This document shows, one piece after another, positions 1-9,139 of a stretch of DNA of 64,000 bases. Every line of letters starts with the position of its first letter. Positions within the stretch are counted from its first letter, which is position 1. A model generated the notes under the pieces. It was not told the DNA's origin. It saw nothing but the letters and a program-made list of their open reading frames with translations, and searched no databases. Source of the DNA: Apostichopus japonicus (Eukaryota > Echinodermata > Holothuroidea > Aspidochirotida > Stichopodidae); assembly GCF_037975245.1 (NCBI RefSeq), contig NC_092565.1, positions 2,178,499-2,242,498 on the forward strand. The letters are read 5' to 3'. The position numbers were made by a program, and so were the translations under genes.

Positions 1-162
1 AAACAAAAACTATGTTGTTATGATGCCTAAAAATATTAATAGTGTGGTAAGCCATACATGTTAAAAAACATGAACTTGTGCACACCAAAATGAAGGATTA
101 TTTATTGACTTATACTGCAACATATAACGAGAGGTACCAGGAATCAGTTATCATGTTGACAA

Positions 163-300
163 AGTCTATTTATTGTCATCTACAGTATAGTACCACCAGA
201 GAGTCGATTTATTGGCATCTACAGTATAGTACCCCAGAAAGTTGATTTATTGACATCTGTCATCTACAGTAAAGTACCACCAGAAAGCCAGTGAGCTTTG
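163..300. repeat. Short tandem repeat, three degenerate ~40-bp units
   Basis: Three units share the core CATCTACAGTATAGTACC, each following TTTATTG. They start near 169, 208 and 246, and the third has a small internal duplication (CATCTGTCATCTACAG). It is noncoding. The rest of 1-980 shows no gene or recognised repeat. Confidence 0.7.
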
Positions 301-986
301 TGGTTTATTGCCATACAATTTGCTCAAAATTCTACAAAGCACACTGTAAAATATGATCACAACCTGGTATAAACCACCAAAGAAATGGTCAATTTTGATA
401 CCAATTGAGATAACCTGTCGATCTCTTGAGAAAAGGTTAGGGCCATTTGAAACAACCTGTTCACCCCTTGAGCTTGTCAGGGTAAAACTGATATGGACCA
501 GTGGTGAGTGTGCACATATCAACTTTCAATGAAGTTCATTTCATTTCTTGGATGATTGTATGTTTTGTTGAAGACTTACTGTATAGATCCCATTCACAAA
601 ACTTACCTGAATTGACTTAGACCAAACTATTTTCACCCAAAGAAAACCATAGCATCATAAAATTGAGATATTATTGTAGCTTATAGTTTTGGAATTATGA
701 TGTTTAAAATGTTTTCAGACTTGTTACTCGTTGAGCTTTACTTATTTCAATCATGGGGAAGCTACCAAGTATGACATTGATTCAAGTTGTGTCATTTACT
801 TCGCTCCTCGCTTACCTGTCTCCTCACAACCTTAGCACCTCGTTCTACCGTGCCTATAAAGTCCTGGTAAAATAATAACTCTGTGCTCCCTCTATGACCG
901 GACCCCCCCCCAGTCACTGCCCTTCCATCTCATTCTACCATTAAAATTGTCATCACACGGATTTCCCTTGGAATTCATCTTAGTTA

Positions 987-2164
987 TGCCACTGTCACAC
1001 TTCTGCGGTTTGGGCTGCGGAAGCACTACGGTTGGGAACCGTAGCACAACAACCGTATTTTGGTCGCGGATGTACACGTTTTACAGTTGCACTGAGGTGT
1101 GGCTACGGCCTCTACGGAAGATCCAAGGAAGAGTAACGGATGTAGTGAGGAAATGCTACGGAATCGCTGCCGAATGTGACGGTCTCACAACGGTTGTGCT
1201 ACGGCATCAACGGAAGCCCCACGGGCAAGCAATGGGCACGCTACGGTGGCTACGGTCCCGTGGTCTATGGGATTATGATACGACATTTATTCCACTTGTA
1301 GATACCATTATAGGCACACTCACTTAGGTCTACGTTGTTGTTATTCACACCTTCACATTCACCCACCAAAGCCAAATCTACATCATGTCAATGAGTAAAG
1401 AACTGCTTGAAAAATTCTTGGAGGAAGAAGAAGAAGCCATGCTCGTAGCGGTAGCCTACTTTCAGTTACAAGTTTTGAAGAAAGCGAAACACCCAAGAAA
1501 GAAAAGAACCATTTGGGATTTCCTATTGCTACCTTTCCTCCCGGAACCTTTCCTTTTGGCTGACATCATGTGTAGTGCGTCGAGTCTCCCCGTGGAATGG
1601 CGATCGACTAGCTATTTAATACAGGCGATGTTATGTTGGCAACGTGGTAGCATACAAAAACATGTGTGTAGTGTGTTAGACCGTAGCGTAACCGTAGATA
1701 CCGTGGTACAACCGTAGCATATCCGAAATATATCAGCAACACAGTTTCAGCGTACCCGTAGTATAACCGCAGGTACCAAGACACTGTCGTAGCATATCCG
1801 TGGTATATTCGTAGCACATCTGTTGTATATCTGTAGCACATGAACAGTGATATCGTGGACACCGTGGTACGACCGTAGCATATCCGTAGCCTCCCCGTAG
1901 TGCATTCCTGGCGACAGCCAATGGCAGAAATGCTACGGTCGCCACAGTTGTGATAAGGCAAGCTATGGTTGTGCTACGGTTGCCCGCGGCAAGCGGTGGA
2001 AGAAATTAAATTTTTGAACATTTCAAAATTCGGGCTGCGGGAGAAACGAGGCTACGGAATCGCTACAGTCCACCACAGACTATCACGGTTTTGTTACGGG
2101 TTCGTTATGGATGTACTACAGATGTACTGTCGCGGAAGAGAACCTCAAAAGTGTGACAGGGGCA
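987..2164. mobile_element. PIF/Harbinger-like DNA element, 1.18 kb, TTA target duplication
   Basis: The ends are imperfect inverted repeats of about 24 bp: left TGCCACTGTCACACTT, right end reading inward TGCCCCTGTCACACTT. Both are flanked by TTA (984-986 and 2165-2167), the 3-bp target duplication typical of PIF/Harbinger. Interior flanks are packed with degenerate CTACGG/CCGTAGC motifs (about 1000-1270 and 1660-2060), far more CG-rich than the surroundings. A 110-codon ORF (1385-1717, +) begins MSMSKELLEKFLEEEEEAML and has a basic KKAKHPRKKRTIW segment. It could be the N-terminal remnant of a transposase, but I see no catalytic domain, so the element is probably non-autonomous. Confidence 0.7.
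1385..1717 (+). pseudogene. Short ORF inside the Harbinger-like element, possible transposase N-terminus
   Basis: 110 codons with an acidic start (LLEKFLEEEEEAML), then VAYFQLQVLKKAKHPRKKRT, a helix plus basic pattern seen ahead of Harbinger transposase cores. No DDE residues follow, and the reading turns into CCGTAGC-type repeat near the end. Its position inside the inverted ends supports a transposon origin; the family label is inference. If it is not a remnant, it is a chance ORF. Confidence 0.35.
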
Positions 2165-2741
2165 TTATATTTGCGATCGTTGGAAGTTTTCTTTCCCTGG
2201 CTTCTTAGGAGTGTTAGCAGTCTTTTGCAGCCCGATAAGTATCCTTTTTGTTGAAAGGGAGGGTTTTGGGGACTGTTTTTCATAGTGCGTTTCGGCCCTT
2301 AGGTTTTTTTTGCAGGGGTAGCAGTTCCTTGAACTACCTATGTTTTCCTGCCATTTTTCTTTCCCTACGCTATAGGCGTGTCGTTGTATTTTCATGTTCA
2401 TTAGCATGTTTACTTGTATTTCTCTTCGCTATTCCTATCTTCCATATCGCTCTCTCATGTTCTTTTTCAGCTTGTTTGGTCACAGATCCACGGTCAACAC
2501 CATGAAGACTGAGACCCCAGTTGGAGAACCATTTAACCTTCCCAACCATACCATTGTGTGTTGATTTTTGTTTAAGCCACTTTCGTAGCGTAATTTGTAT
2601 TTTGCCGTTGCAAGGGAACGTTACATACCTCTACTAACTGTTAGCTTATTTACCTCCCCATTTTATCTCCCGTTCTCTTGTTAGTTTGCATTGTTTCGTA
2701 AGCTTTAAGAGTTAGTCTTTCCTTAATTCGGGGTTTTCAGT

Positions 2742-2969
2742 ATGTCTCATAACCAGCTGAAATGCATCAACTGTTCGATGTTTCGACCAGGGAGGGCCTG
2801 GGACGAACATGAGCTTTGTCCAAAGTGTAGAACTTGCACCAGACGGGACCCATGCCTGGTCTGCATTAAGTTTTCACCAGCACAGTGGCAGGAGATAGAC
2901 AGCTGCTTAATGAGCCTAAGAAACATGCTCCAAGGCAAGTTGTTTTTGACAATTTTTTTGACATTTTGA
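2742..2969 (+). pseudogene. Cys-rich fragment resembling retroelement gag N-terminus
   Basis: 75 codons starting MSHNQLKCINCSMFRPGRAW. Paired CxxC motifs follow (CINC, CPKCRTC, CLVC) with DPCLVCIKFSPAQWQ between or after them. The spacing resembles the zinc-knuckle-like N-terminal regions of DIRS-type tyrosine-recombinase retroelement gag proteins, but I name this only as a resemblance. The ATG sits right after GGGGTTTTCAG (possible acceptor), and the Cys-rich part ends CTCCAAG|GCAAGT, which looks like a GC donor. It could therefore instead be an isolated exon. No polymerase or recombinase follows. Confidence 0.35.
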
Positions 2970-3154
2970 CAAGTTTTGTTTTTCAAAATAAAATAAAACT
3001 GTTAGCAAACTGCTTATCCACTAGAGAGAATGTGTAAGAGAATGTGTAAAAGTAAGTTGGCCTGACGTTTCGATCCTAGCAGGATCTTCAACAGAGGCTA
3101 AATGATAAGTAACAGTAACAGGGACAAAAACACGCACAGAATACAGACAGGACA

Positions 3155-3435
3155 CAAGCCCCCCAAAAAGTTTGTGTCCCATAAAAACAAGCTTGCGTCC
3201 CGATCGCACACCAGTTGCGTTCATTGTATAATACCTACTGTTACTAGGGTAGTGTAGTATCACTGCCTCAGTGATGTTATTAGAGAAAAAAAGTTTGCGT
3301 CCCAGGGATGCAAGCCCCCGAAAAAGTTTGCGTCCCATAAAAAAAAGCTTGCGTCCCGATCGAAAACCAATTATGTTTATCGTATCATGACTGTTACTAC
3401 TGTTACTAATACTAGTGTAGTATCACTGCCTATAC
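3155..3435. repeat. Two-copy tandem repeat, period 156 bp, with TTGCGTCC motifs
   Basis: The units start at 3155 and 3311 (both CAAGCCCCC...) and each ends ..GTAGTATCACTGCCT. Each carries the phrase GCTTGCGTCCCGATCG. Related TTGCGTCC-rich pieces occur at 5440-5493, 7080-7142 and 11700-11770, so this is part of a dispersed family in this locus. Confidence 0.75.
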
Positions 3436-3665
3436 TTTGTGAATTTTAAACACAATATATAGGGCAGAAATGTTCAGTGCCTTAGCTTCGCTGTTTTTCA
3501 GGGTCGGCCCAGCCCGCCTCTCCTTTCGACCACCCTGCTGTTTCAACCAATTTTTACCCCCAGTCCCCCTCTTTCATCCGCCCTTGTACTTCCCTACTCG
3601 CCAACTCCGTAGTAGCTCAGTGCTTTGATGTTGCAGCGATTCTAACAACCAACTCTTTAAAAATC
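3436..3665. repeat. Dispersed repeat copy A (pair of 5527-5757)
   Basis: About 230 bp that recur at 5527-5757 at roughly 80-85% by eye, with shared anchors ACACAATATATAGGGCAG, CTTAGCTTCGCTGTTTTTCA and CAACTCCGTAGTAGCTC. A short inverted fragment of the same family is at 8831-8885. No protein is encoded. Confidence 0.8.
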
Positions 3666-4350
3666 TCAGTAGGCCTACCTACAGTGTGCATATTATATCT
3701 CTCTCTAAATTCCAGTTCACTGTACTACTACTGCATGTACAGTACATGCCTGTTGGAGCTTCATTTTCAAATACACATGCGCAAATCCTTAAAATCTGAT
3801 CCAACATTTATCCTGGGCTATTTGCAAGCAATCACATACACGAAAATTACAGGTCTATGTGAATAGCTTTTTACGCAATGTAGATTTAAAAAAAATCAGT
3901 TCAATGTTCTAAAGTACAGTACAGTAGTTTACACACGAATGAAGCACGTGGTTAATTGGACCGCGAAAAATTGTTGCAACAAACTACTGATGGTAAGAAT
4001 GCACATTTTACATTAGCAACTCTTAATGCTGAGAGAAGAAACATAAGTACTGTGAGCTGAAATATCCTTTAGGATCAGAGATGTTAGCTTCCCACAAAAT
4101 TCATAGATTGTCTCCACTCATTAACATTTTCTGATCAAAACAATGATTCAAATATTACATGATACTGTAGTCTCAGAAACAATGCAAGTGCAAGATCTTC
4201 GTTGTCAAAAACCTGGTATACGTACTGTATGTGACAAGGCCTAACGTTATGATATTGGAATGCACACACATGATAGCCTATACCGCAAACTTCACTATCT
4301 CTACACAGGGGAAAGTAACGTTCAAGTAATTGTTGTTAAACAACATACTG

Positions 4351-5073
4351 CAGGGATGTAAGCGCAGCCCAAAAAAAACCCCGGAAAACTATTCGGAGAC
4401 CCCGGGTGAATGCCGTCCTAACACATCCTACTCCTAGCTCTGACTACTTACACACTATCGTTATGTTAGGCTAGCTCAGAAGTATTAGCGCTAACACATC
4501 TTACCCCTAGTTCTTACTACTTACACATTATCGTTATGTTAGGCTAGCTCAAAGTTACGAATACGTCGCAGCGAACTACGGAATAAAAAACAGTCTCACA
4601 TTCGAATGCGATCACAAATATCGACTTTCATATGCGTATCCCGTAGATTTCCGCCGCTCACAAATATCACAAGCGTTAATTCCGAAACTTATGTCGAGCA
4701 CCAGCAGTTACGAAGATATTAATTAGCAGTCCAATCAACGTGAATTAGGCAAGTTTTTTCAACGACAGAAATGAGCTATGGCGATTTGAAGTTCGCACGT
4801 ACGCAACGATATTCACATGGCACAATGTTGTACAGTGCAATGCGATGATGCGAAACAGGAATGGTATTTTGATTGATCGATGAGTGAAAGTTGAAGTTAG
4901 CTTGCTGCAACGGGCCAGGCATTTTTGCCGCGTTGTGTGTTTGATATTCGAACAATTTTGTGGAACTTTATTGGAATTAAAAAAAAACGGATTTCCGTAA
5001 AAATACGGAAGACTTACATCCCTGTAAAAAAAAAACCGGATTTCCGTAAAAATACGGAAGACTTACATCCCTG
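4351..5073. mobile_element. hAT-like non-autonomous DNA element with CAGGGATGTAAG ends
   Basis: A perfect 12-bp terminal inverted repeat: CAGGGATGTAAG at 4351-4362 and CTTACATCCCTG at 5062-5073. ATACTG flanks both sides directly (4345-4350 and 5074-5079), a 6-bp candidate target duplication. CAGGG-type ends point to hAT, although hAT normally makes 8 bp. The right end is tandemly duplicated with period 49 bp, giving a second CTTACATCCCTG at 5013-5024. Each copy contains a small TTCCGTA/TACGGAA hairpin. Internally, 4418-4553 is a two-copy 73-bp direct repeat. There is no transposase ORF. Confidence 0.72.
4418..4553. repeat. Two-copy direct repeat, period 73 bp
   Basis: The units begin CTAACACATC at 4418 and 4491, and each ends CGTTATGTTAGGCTAGCTCA. 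They lie inside the CAGGGATGTAAG element near its left end. Confidence 0.75.
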
Positions 5074-5178
5074 ATACTGTACTACGTGTTCATTGAGCAC
5101 TACAGATGCAATAATTTTCACAGACAATGGATGGGGACTATTAACCAATCAAATCACGGGAATTTTTGAAAAGCACCA

Positions 5179-5493
5179 TTGTCTATTTTTGGCATGAAAA
5201 TCTCTGTAATGGAGTGTTGTTAACCCTGTACCTTGCGGTTGATTGCTATGATATATTTATTTTCAAACAAATTCAATGATCTGTAGGAGCAGAACTTTTG
5301 GTTCTTGTCAGAAGAAGTTGTGGTTTTTTGAAAAAAAATAATGTAAGATGTTCATTCAAAACCTCGTTTTGTTATGTTTTCCGTTGATCTAGTTGTGAGT
5401 GTGTACTTGGGGTTTGTTTCTTAAAACAAAAACGGGACGCAAGCAATTTGAAGAGTTTGCGCCCCTGGCCAAAACATTGCGTCCTGGACGCAG
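5179..5493. repeat. Dispersed repeat copy 1 (pair of 6812-7142)
   Basis: About 315 bp repeated in the same orientation at 6812-7142, with close to 90% identity by eye. Shared runs include CAACATTTG-free stretches such as TCAATGATCTGTA, GAAGAAGTTGTGG and GGCCAAAACATTGCG. Copy 1 runs directly into repeat family copy B at 5527. Confidence 0.8.
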
Positions 5494-5526
5494 AATCCTG
5501 CGTTCTTCACAATGCTGTGCCTATAC

Positions 5527-5757
5527 TTTGTGAATGTGATACACAATATATAGGGCAGATGGCTCAGTGCCTTAGCTTCGCTGTTTTTCAGGGGCGGCCT
5601 GGCCCACTCCTCCTTTTGCCCACCCTGTCGTTTCAAACAATTGTTATCCCCAGCCCCCTCCTTCATACCCCTGGTACTTTCCCTACTCACCAACTCCGTA
5701 GTAGCTCCATGCTTTGACCTTGCAGCAGTTCTAAGAACCAACTCTTCAAAAATCACT
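5527..5757. repeat. Dispersed repeat copy B (pair of 3436-3665)
   Basis: Second copy of the family with ACACAATATATAGGGCAG and GTAGTAGCTC anchors. It sits about 115 bp below NCAPH exon 4, inside the downstream intron. Antisense ORF-like readings across it are not genes, because the sister copy does not preserve them. Confidence 0.8.
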
Positions 5758-5870
5758 GTACCAACAGTAAGAACTGTACCACACAGTAAGAACTGAAAAT
5801 AATCTTAGTGATGATTCAATAAGGTGATGCAAAATGAACCATTAAACCATTCCTGATTGTTTTACTGTAC

Positions 5871-5995
5871 CCACCATCTTTGCTCTGTTTATCTCCATGT
5901 CCAAGGCCTCCTAGCATCTTATAGGTGTCTGAATGAATTGCATCAACCCTCCCAGCATAGATCTTGGTACTTGCATCAAGGGTGCAGCTTGCAAC
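5871..5995 (-). CDS. NCAPH: NCAPH exon 4, last exon in the window
   Basis: 125-nt exon after the acceptor TTTTTAACTTGCAG. It encodes [20 protein letters not shown], then [22 protein letters not shown]. This is the most conserved block of the N-terminal half of NCAPH ([27 protein letters not shown] in vertebrates). It ends GG|GTACAG in phase 2. Together the four exons give about 179 codons, roughly a quarter of the ~740-residue family length. I found no later exon (for example the DP-FQKT region) on the minus strand below 5870, so the next intron probably runs past the window's left edge. The gene itself shows no sign of decay. Confidence 0.95.
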
Positions 5996-6390
5996 CTGCA
6001 AGTTAAAAAGACAGAAAATTATCAATGGATAAGAATAGTACAAATATGCAGGGAAAACAAACAGAAAAAAGTAGATAATATAGTTTTAATACATGTGTAA
6101 TCAAAAGAATGTGTTGCTTAATCCAAAGAAATGTGCTTCAAAAAGGTGCAAATTTCAATAATATACAGCCTGGATCTGAAGTTGAAAGAGTGCAAAATTG
6201 AATATTTAGAGGTATGGATAGTATGTACCTTTTCATGTCATGTACTGAGAAAAGTATATTACAGCGTGCCAAGCTCTTTGATCTAAAAGTGTTTATAATT
6301 CTGTCATTCTACCACATTCTCTTTCTATGCAGTACTTGTTTTAACATTTTTTATGGCGTATCGGCCAATTTTTCTTTGCCAAATGAGCTG

Positions 6391-6720
6391 GCTTGGTATA
6401 GACCCAGCTTCTGATACATACATGTCACCGAGAAGCAATCCTTACTATTCATCACACTATGAGCAATTCCTTCCTGTGATTGCGCTGGGTGATTGTGCTG
6501 GGTTGGTATAGACCCAGCTTTGATACATTCATGTCACCAAGAAGGGATCCTTACAATTCATCAAGCTATGAGCAATTCCTTCCTGTGATTGCGCTGGGTG
6601 ATTGTGCTGGGTTGGCAGAGACCAGTTGGCCAGCTTTGATACATTCATGTCACTGAGAAGGGATCCTTACTACTGTATTCCTTCCTGTGATTGCGCCTGT
6701 GTTTGATTTGTTCCTCATGT
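6391..6720. repeat. Tandem repeat, three units of ~110 bp
   Basis: Unit starts at 6391, 6501 and 6611. Each has GACCCAGCTT or a variant, then GATACATTCATGTCAC, then TTCCTTCCTGTGATTGCG. The third unit is diverged and shortened. It lies in the NCAPH intron between exons 3 and 4. Confidence 0.8.
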
Positions 6721-6747
6721 GATTGTGCCGGCCTGTATGCCTTTAGA

Positions 6748-6811
6748 CTAGGGTGCGGCATCGGTATGAGCAAAAACAGATACCCAGATATACCAGCTGA
6801 CGAATACCTGG
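6748..6811. mobile_element. Truncated copy of the TAGGGTGCG hAT-like family
   Basis: Begins CTAGGGTGCGGCATCGGTAT, then GAGCAAAAACAGATACC and CAGCTGAC, matching the left ~60 bp of the 27175-28406 element (TAGGGTGCGTCGGT, GAGCAATAACAGATACC, CAGCTGAC). It stops where the 6812-7142 repeat begins, so it was broken at that junction. Confidence 0.6.
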
Positions 6812-7142
6812 TTGTCTATTTTTAGCATGAAAATCTTGGTAATGGAGTGTCGTTAACCCTGTACATTGTGGTTGATTGTTATGATATATTTATTTTCAAA
6901 CAAATTCAATGATCTGTAAGGAGTAGGAGAACTTTTGGTTCTTGTCAGAAGAAGTTGTGGTTTTTTGAAAAGAAATAATGAAAGATGTTCATTCAAAAAT
7001 GTGTTTTGTTATGTTTTCCATTGACCTAGCTGTGAGTGTGTACTTGGGGTTTGTTTCTCAAGAAAAAAAGTTTGCATCCGCCCGGATGCAAGCAATTTGA
7101 AGATTTTGTGTCCCTGGCCAAAACATTGCGACCAGGATGCTT
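6812..7142. repeat. Dispersed repeat copy 2 (pair of 5179-5493)
   Basis: Same-orientation copy of the 5179-5493 repeat, ending in GGCCAAAACATTGCGACC. It lies within the GC-AG intron between NCAPH exons 3 and 4. Confidence 0.8.
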
Positions 7143-7470
7143 AACAATGATTTAGCTTGTCTTTAAAATAATTTGATTCTAATCTTGAGAATGAGCAATG
7201 TAAAGTATCCTTGTAGGACTCACGATGGCTGGCAATAGGTAATTAACAAATAACTTAAGGGAGAGGAGTATGTATTGTGTTTGTATACTGTACATACCAG
7301 AGTTTATTTGAAAGGCAATGAAATGCATAACATTCTTTCAGAATTGGTCTTCTATGATTTTGCAGATTATTGTGCAACTAGTTTCTACTTTTACATAAAA
7401 AATTTCAAGATATTATTTAACATAGTAAAGTTCTGCGGTCAAAATGCATACATTATATTACTGTACTTGC

Positions 7471-7563
7471 CTGGAAGTTGGTCATTTCTCCTTTCTTCGA
7501 TTGTAGAAGGTCAGCCATGAACTCAATCAAGTGTAGTCCAAATGCATTTTTGGAATTTATTTT
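7471..7563 (-). CDS. NCAPH: NCAPH exon 3, followed by a GC donor
   Basis: 93-nt exon of 31 whole codons after the acceptor CCGTACAG. It encodes KINSKNAFGLHLIEFM, then ADLLQSKKGEMTNFQ, which lines up with KNAFGLHLIDFMSEIL...TNFK of vertebrate NCAPH and completes the SMC2-contacting helical segment. The downstream junction is CCAG|GCAAGT, a GC donor in the expected strong context. No GT donor nearby would keep the match to exon 4, which resumes exactly at the family's next residues ([11 protein letters not shown]). Phases before and after are 0. Confidence 0.93.
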
Positions 7564-8645
7564 CTGTACGGAAACAAAAATGCTCTAGGTCTGTTTAAAA
7601 GTGCAACCACTACATGCTGACATTAAAACATGAAAAATAGCCTGAAAATATCTTGAAATTGATGATTCAAGATAACTATAATTTCAAATAATGATTGTAT
7701 AAATCAACTGAAAATGTTGATGTGCATTGAATGTGCTTTAATATGGTTTATGGAAAAAAAGTTATATATTTAATATAAACAAAATCTACTGTACAGTAGG
7801 TACTTTTTAGTTTGATCAATTGCAATGACTATCACATCACATACACACGCACATACACACAATCCATCTAGGTTACCTGCCTGCTCAAGTCATGGGTTTC
7901 TTACAAGTCGTTCAACATTGGGAATTCAGAGTGATATTTTGGAAAATACCACACAATTTTGCCCTTTTATTATGTGTATGAAGGATTCATTTAAATTTGT
8001 TTTCCACATTTAACATTTGCCACAGGATTCAGAAAAGCACATGATTTGACCAAATGACTGAACTGGTCTCTTCCCCCAACAAGGAAGTTTTTCAGTTGCA
8101 CTACACAGAAAACTTGATTGATTACAAGAACCATATTGTTTCTGTAGAGGGTCAACAGAAGTTGGAAATCCAAGTGAGCACTGTAATAACTCTGCAAGTA
8201 AAGCTTGGTTGAACTTCATACATATTGTGTGGATCCTACAGTAGTGATAAAAGAACCCTACATGATTTTTGTACTCACAAGGTTTTCGAACTTCTGTTGA
8301 CCCTCTACATAAACAAAATGCTTCTTGTACTCAATAAGGTGAAACCACATACAAAATAAGATGTGAAGTTCACCCAAGGTTAAATCTTTGAGTTATCATG
8401 TTTACAATGTGTTTTTTCCCTTCTTTTTCAGATTTGGACCTCAGTTGACCTTAAATGACTTATTGAACTACACTAATTCTTATTTCATCCCATTGTACAC
8501 ATTCTAAACTGCTGTATTTGGCAACAGAATTTTGTCAGTCAAAAGTGTATATCACTAGCACAGAAGAAGGTGAACAACCAAATACCAGAACTATGTTAAG
8601 TTCACACATGATAGGATCACTTTTGAATATTACATTCTTACTTAC

Positions 8646-8730
8646 ATTTTCAGCAGACAGTTTAATGCAGTTGGTGTAATGTTCTGTTATCTGTGCATTA
8701 TTCAAGTTGCTGAGTGGTAAAGACCTCCTC
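8646..8730 (-). CDS. NCAPH: NCAPH exon 2
   Basis: 85-nt exon between a pyrimidine-rich acceptor (TTTGCTGTTTAG) and a strong donor (AAT|GTAAGTAAG). Its first base completes the split AGG codon. It encodes RRSLPLSNLNNAQITEHY, then TNCIKLSAEN, matching the NTQITEHYSTCIKLSTEN block of animal NCAPH. From knowledge of the kleisin family, this is part of the N-terminal helical region that contacts the SMC2 coiled-coil neck. The exon ends in phase 0. The intron before it is about 3.35 kb and holds the 9.1-10.9 kb repeat element and the 11.3 kb tandem repeat. Confidence 0.92.
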
Positions 8731-8830
8731 CTAAACAGCAAAGACAATGTACAAGATATAGGGTAATCAAAGCTGTCAATTTAAAGTTAGAACTTACTTA
8801 AATTCTGAACTCAAATGACCAAATTTTATC

Positions 8831-8885
8831 AACTCAGAGGGCACTGGGCCATCTGCCCTATATATTGTGCATATTTACAAAGATC
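8831..8885 (-). repeat. Inverted fragment of the ATATATAGGGCAG repeat family
   Basis: On the minus strand it reads CACAATATATAGGGCAGATG, then GCCCAGTGCC, matching 5538-5570. Only about 50 bp is recognisable. Confidence 0.6.
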
Positions 8886-9139
8886 TAGGAAGTGATATTT
8901 AATCGCAATTATTACAAATATGCCAGTTAGAGTAGGTCATACAATAAATTAGTGTTTACACGGTTCAAAACTTGGGAACCGAGTACCCGAATGCCGTTAC
9001 CCGTCGGGTAGTGGGGAGAAATTGTTTATCCTTGTGTATCGCGATTTTCAAGAAATTACATATTGGATGCATAATAAATGAATTATATTGGCCACTGACA
9101 ATGTTTCCATGTACAAATACATAAGTGTAAGATAAGGTA

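Noticed and set aside
5421-5756. 111-codon antisense ORF near NCAPH exon 4 as the next exon
   Set aside because: It lies in a dispersed repeat whose sister copy (3436-3665) does not keep the frame, and it does not match NCAPH.
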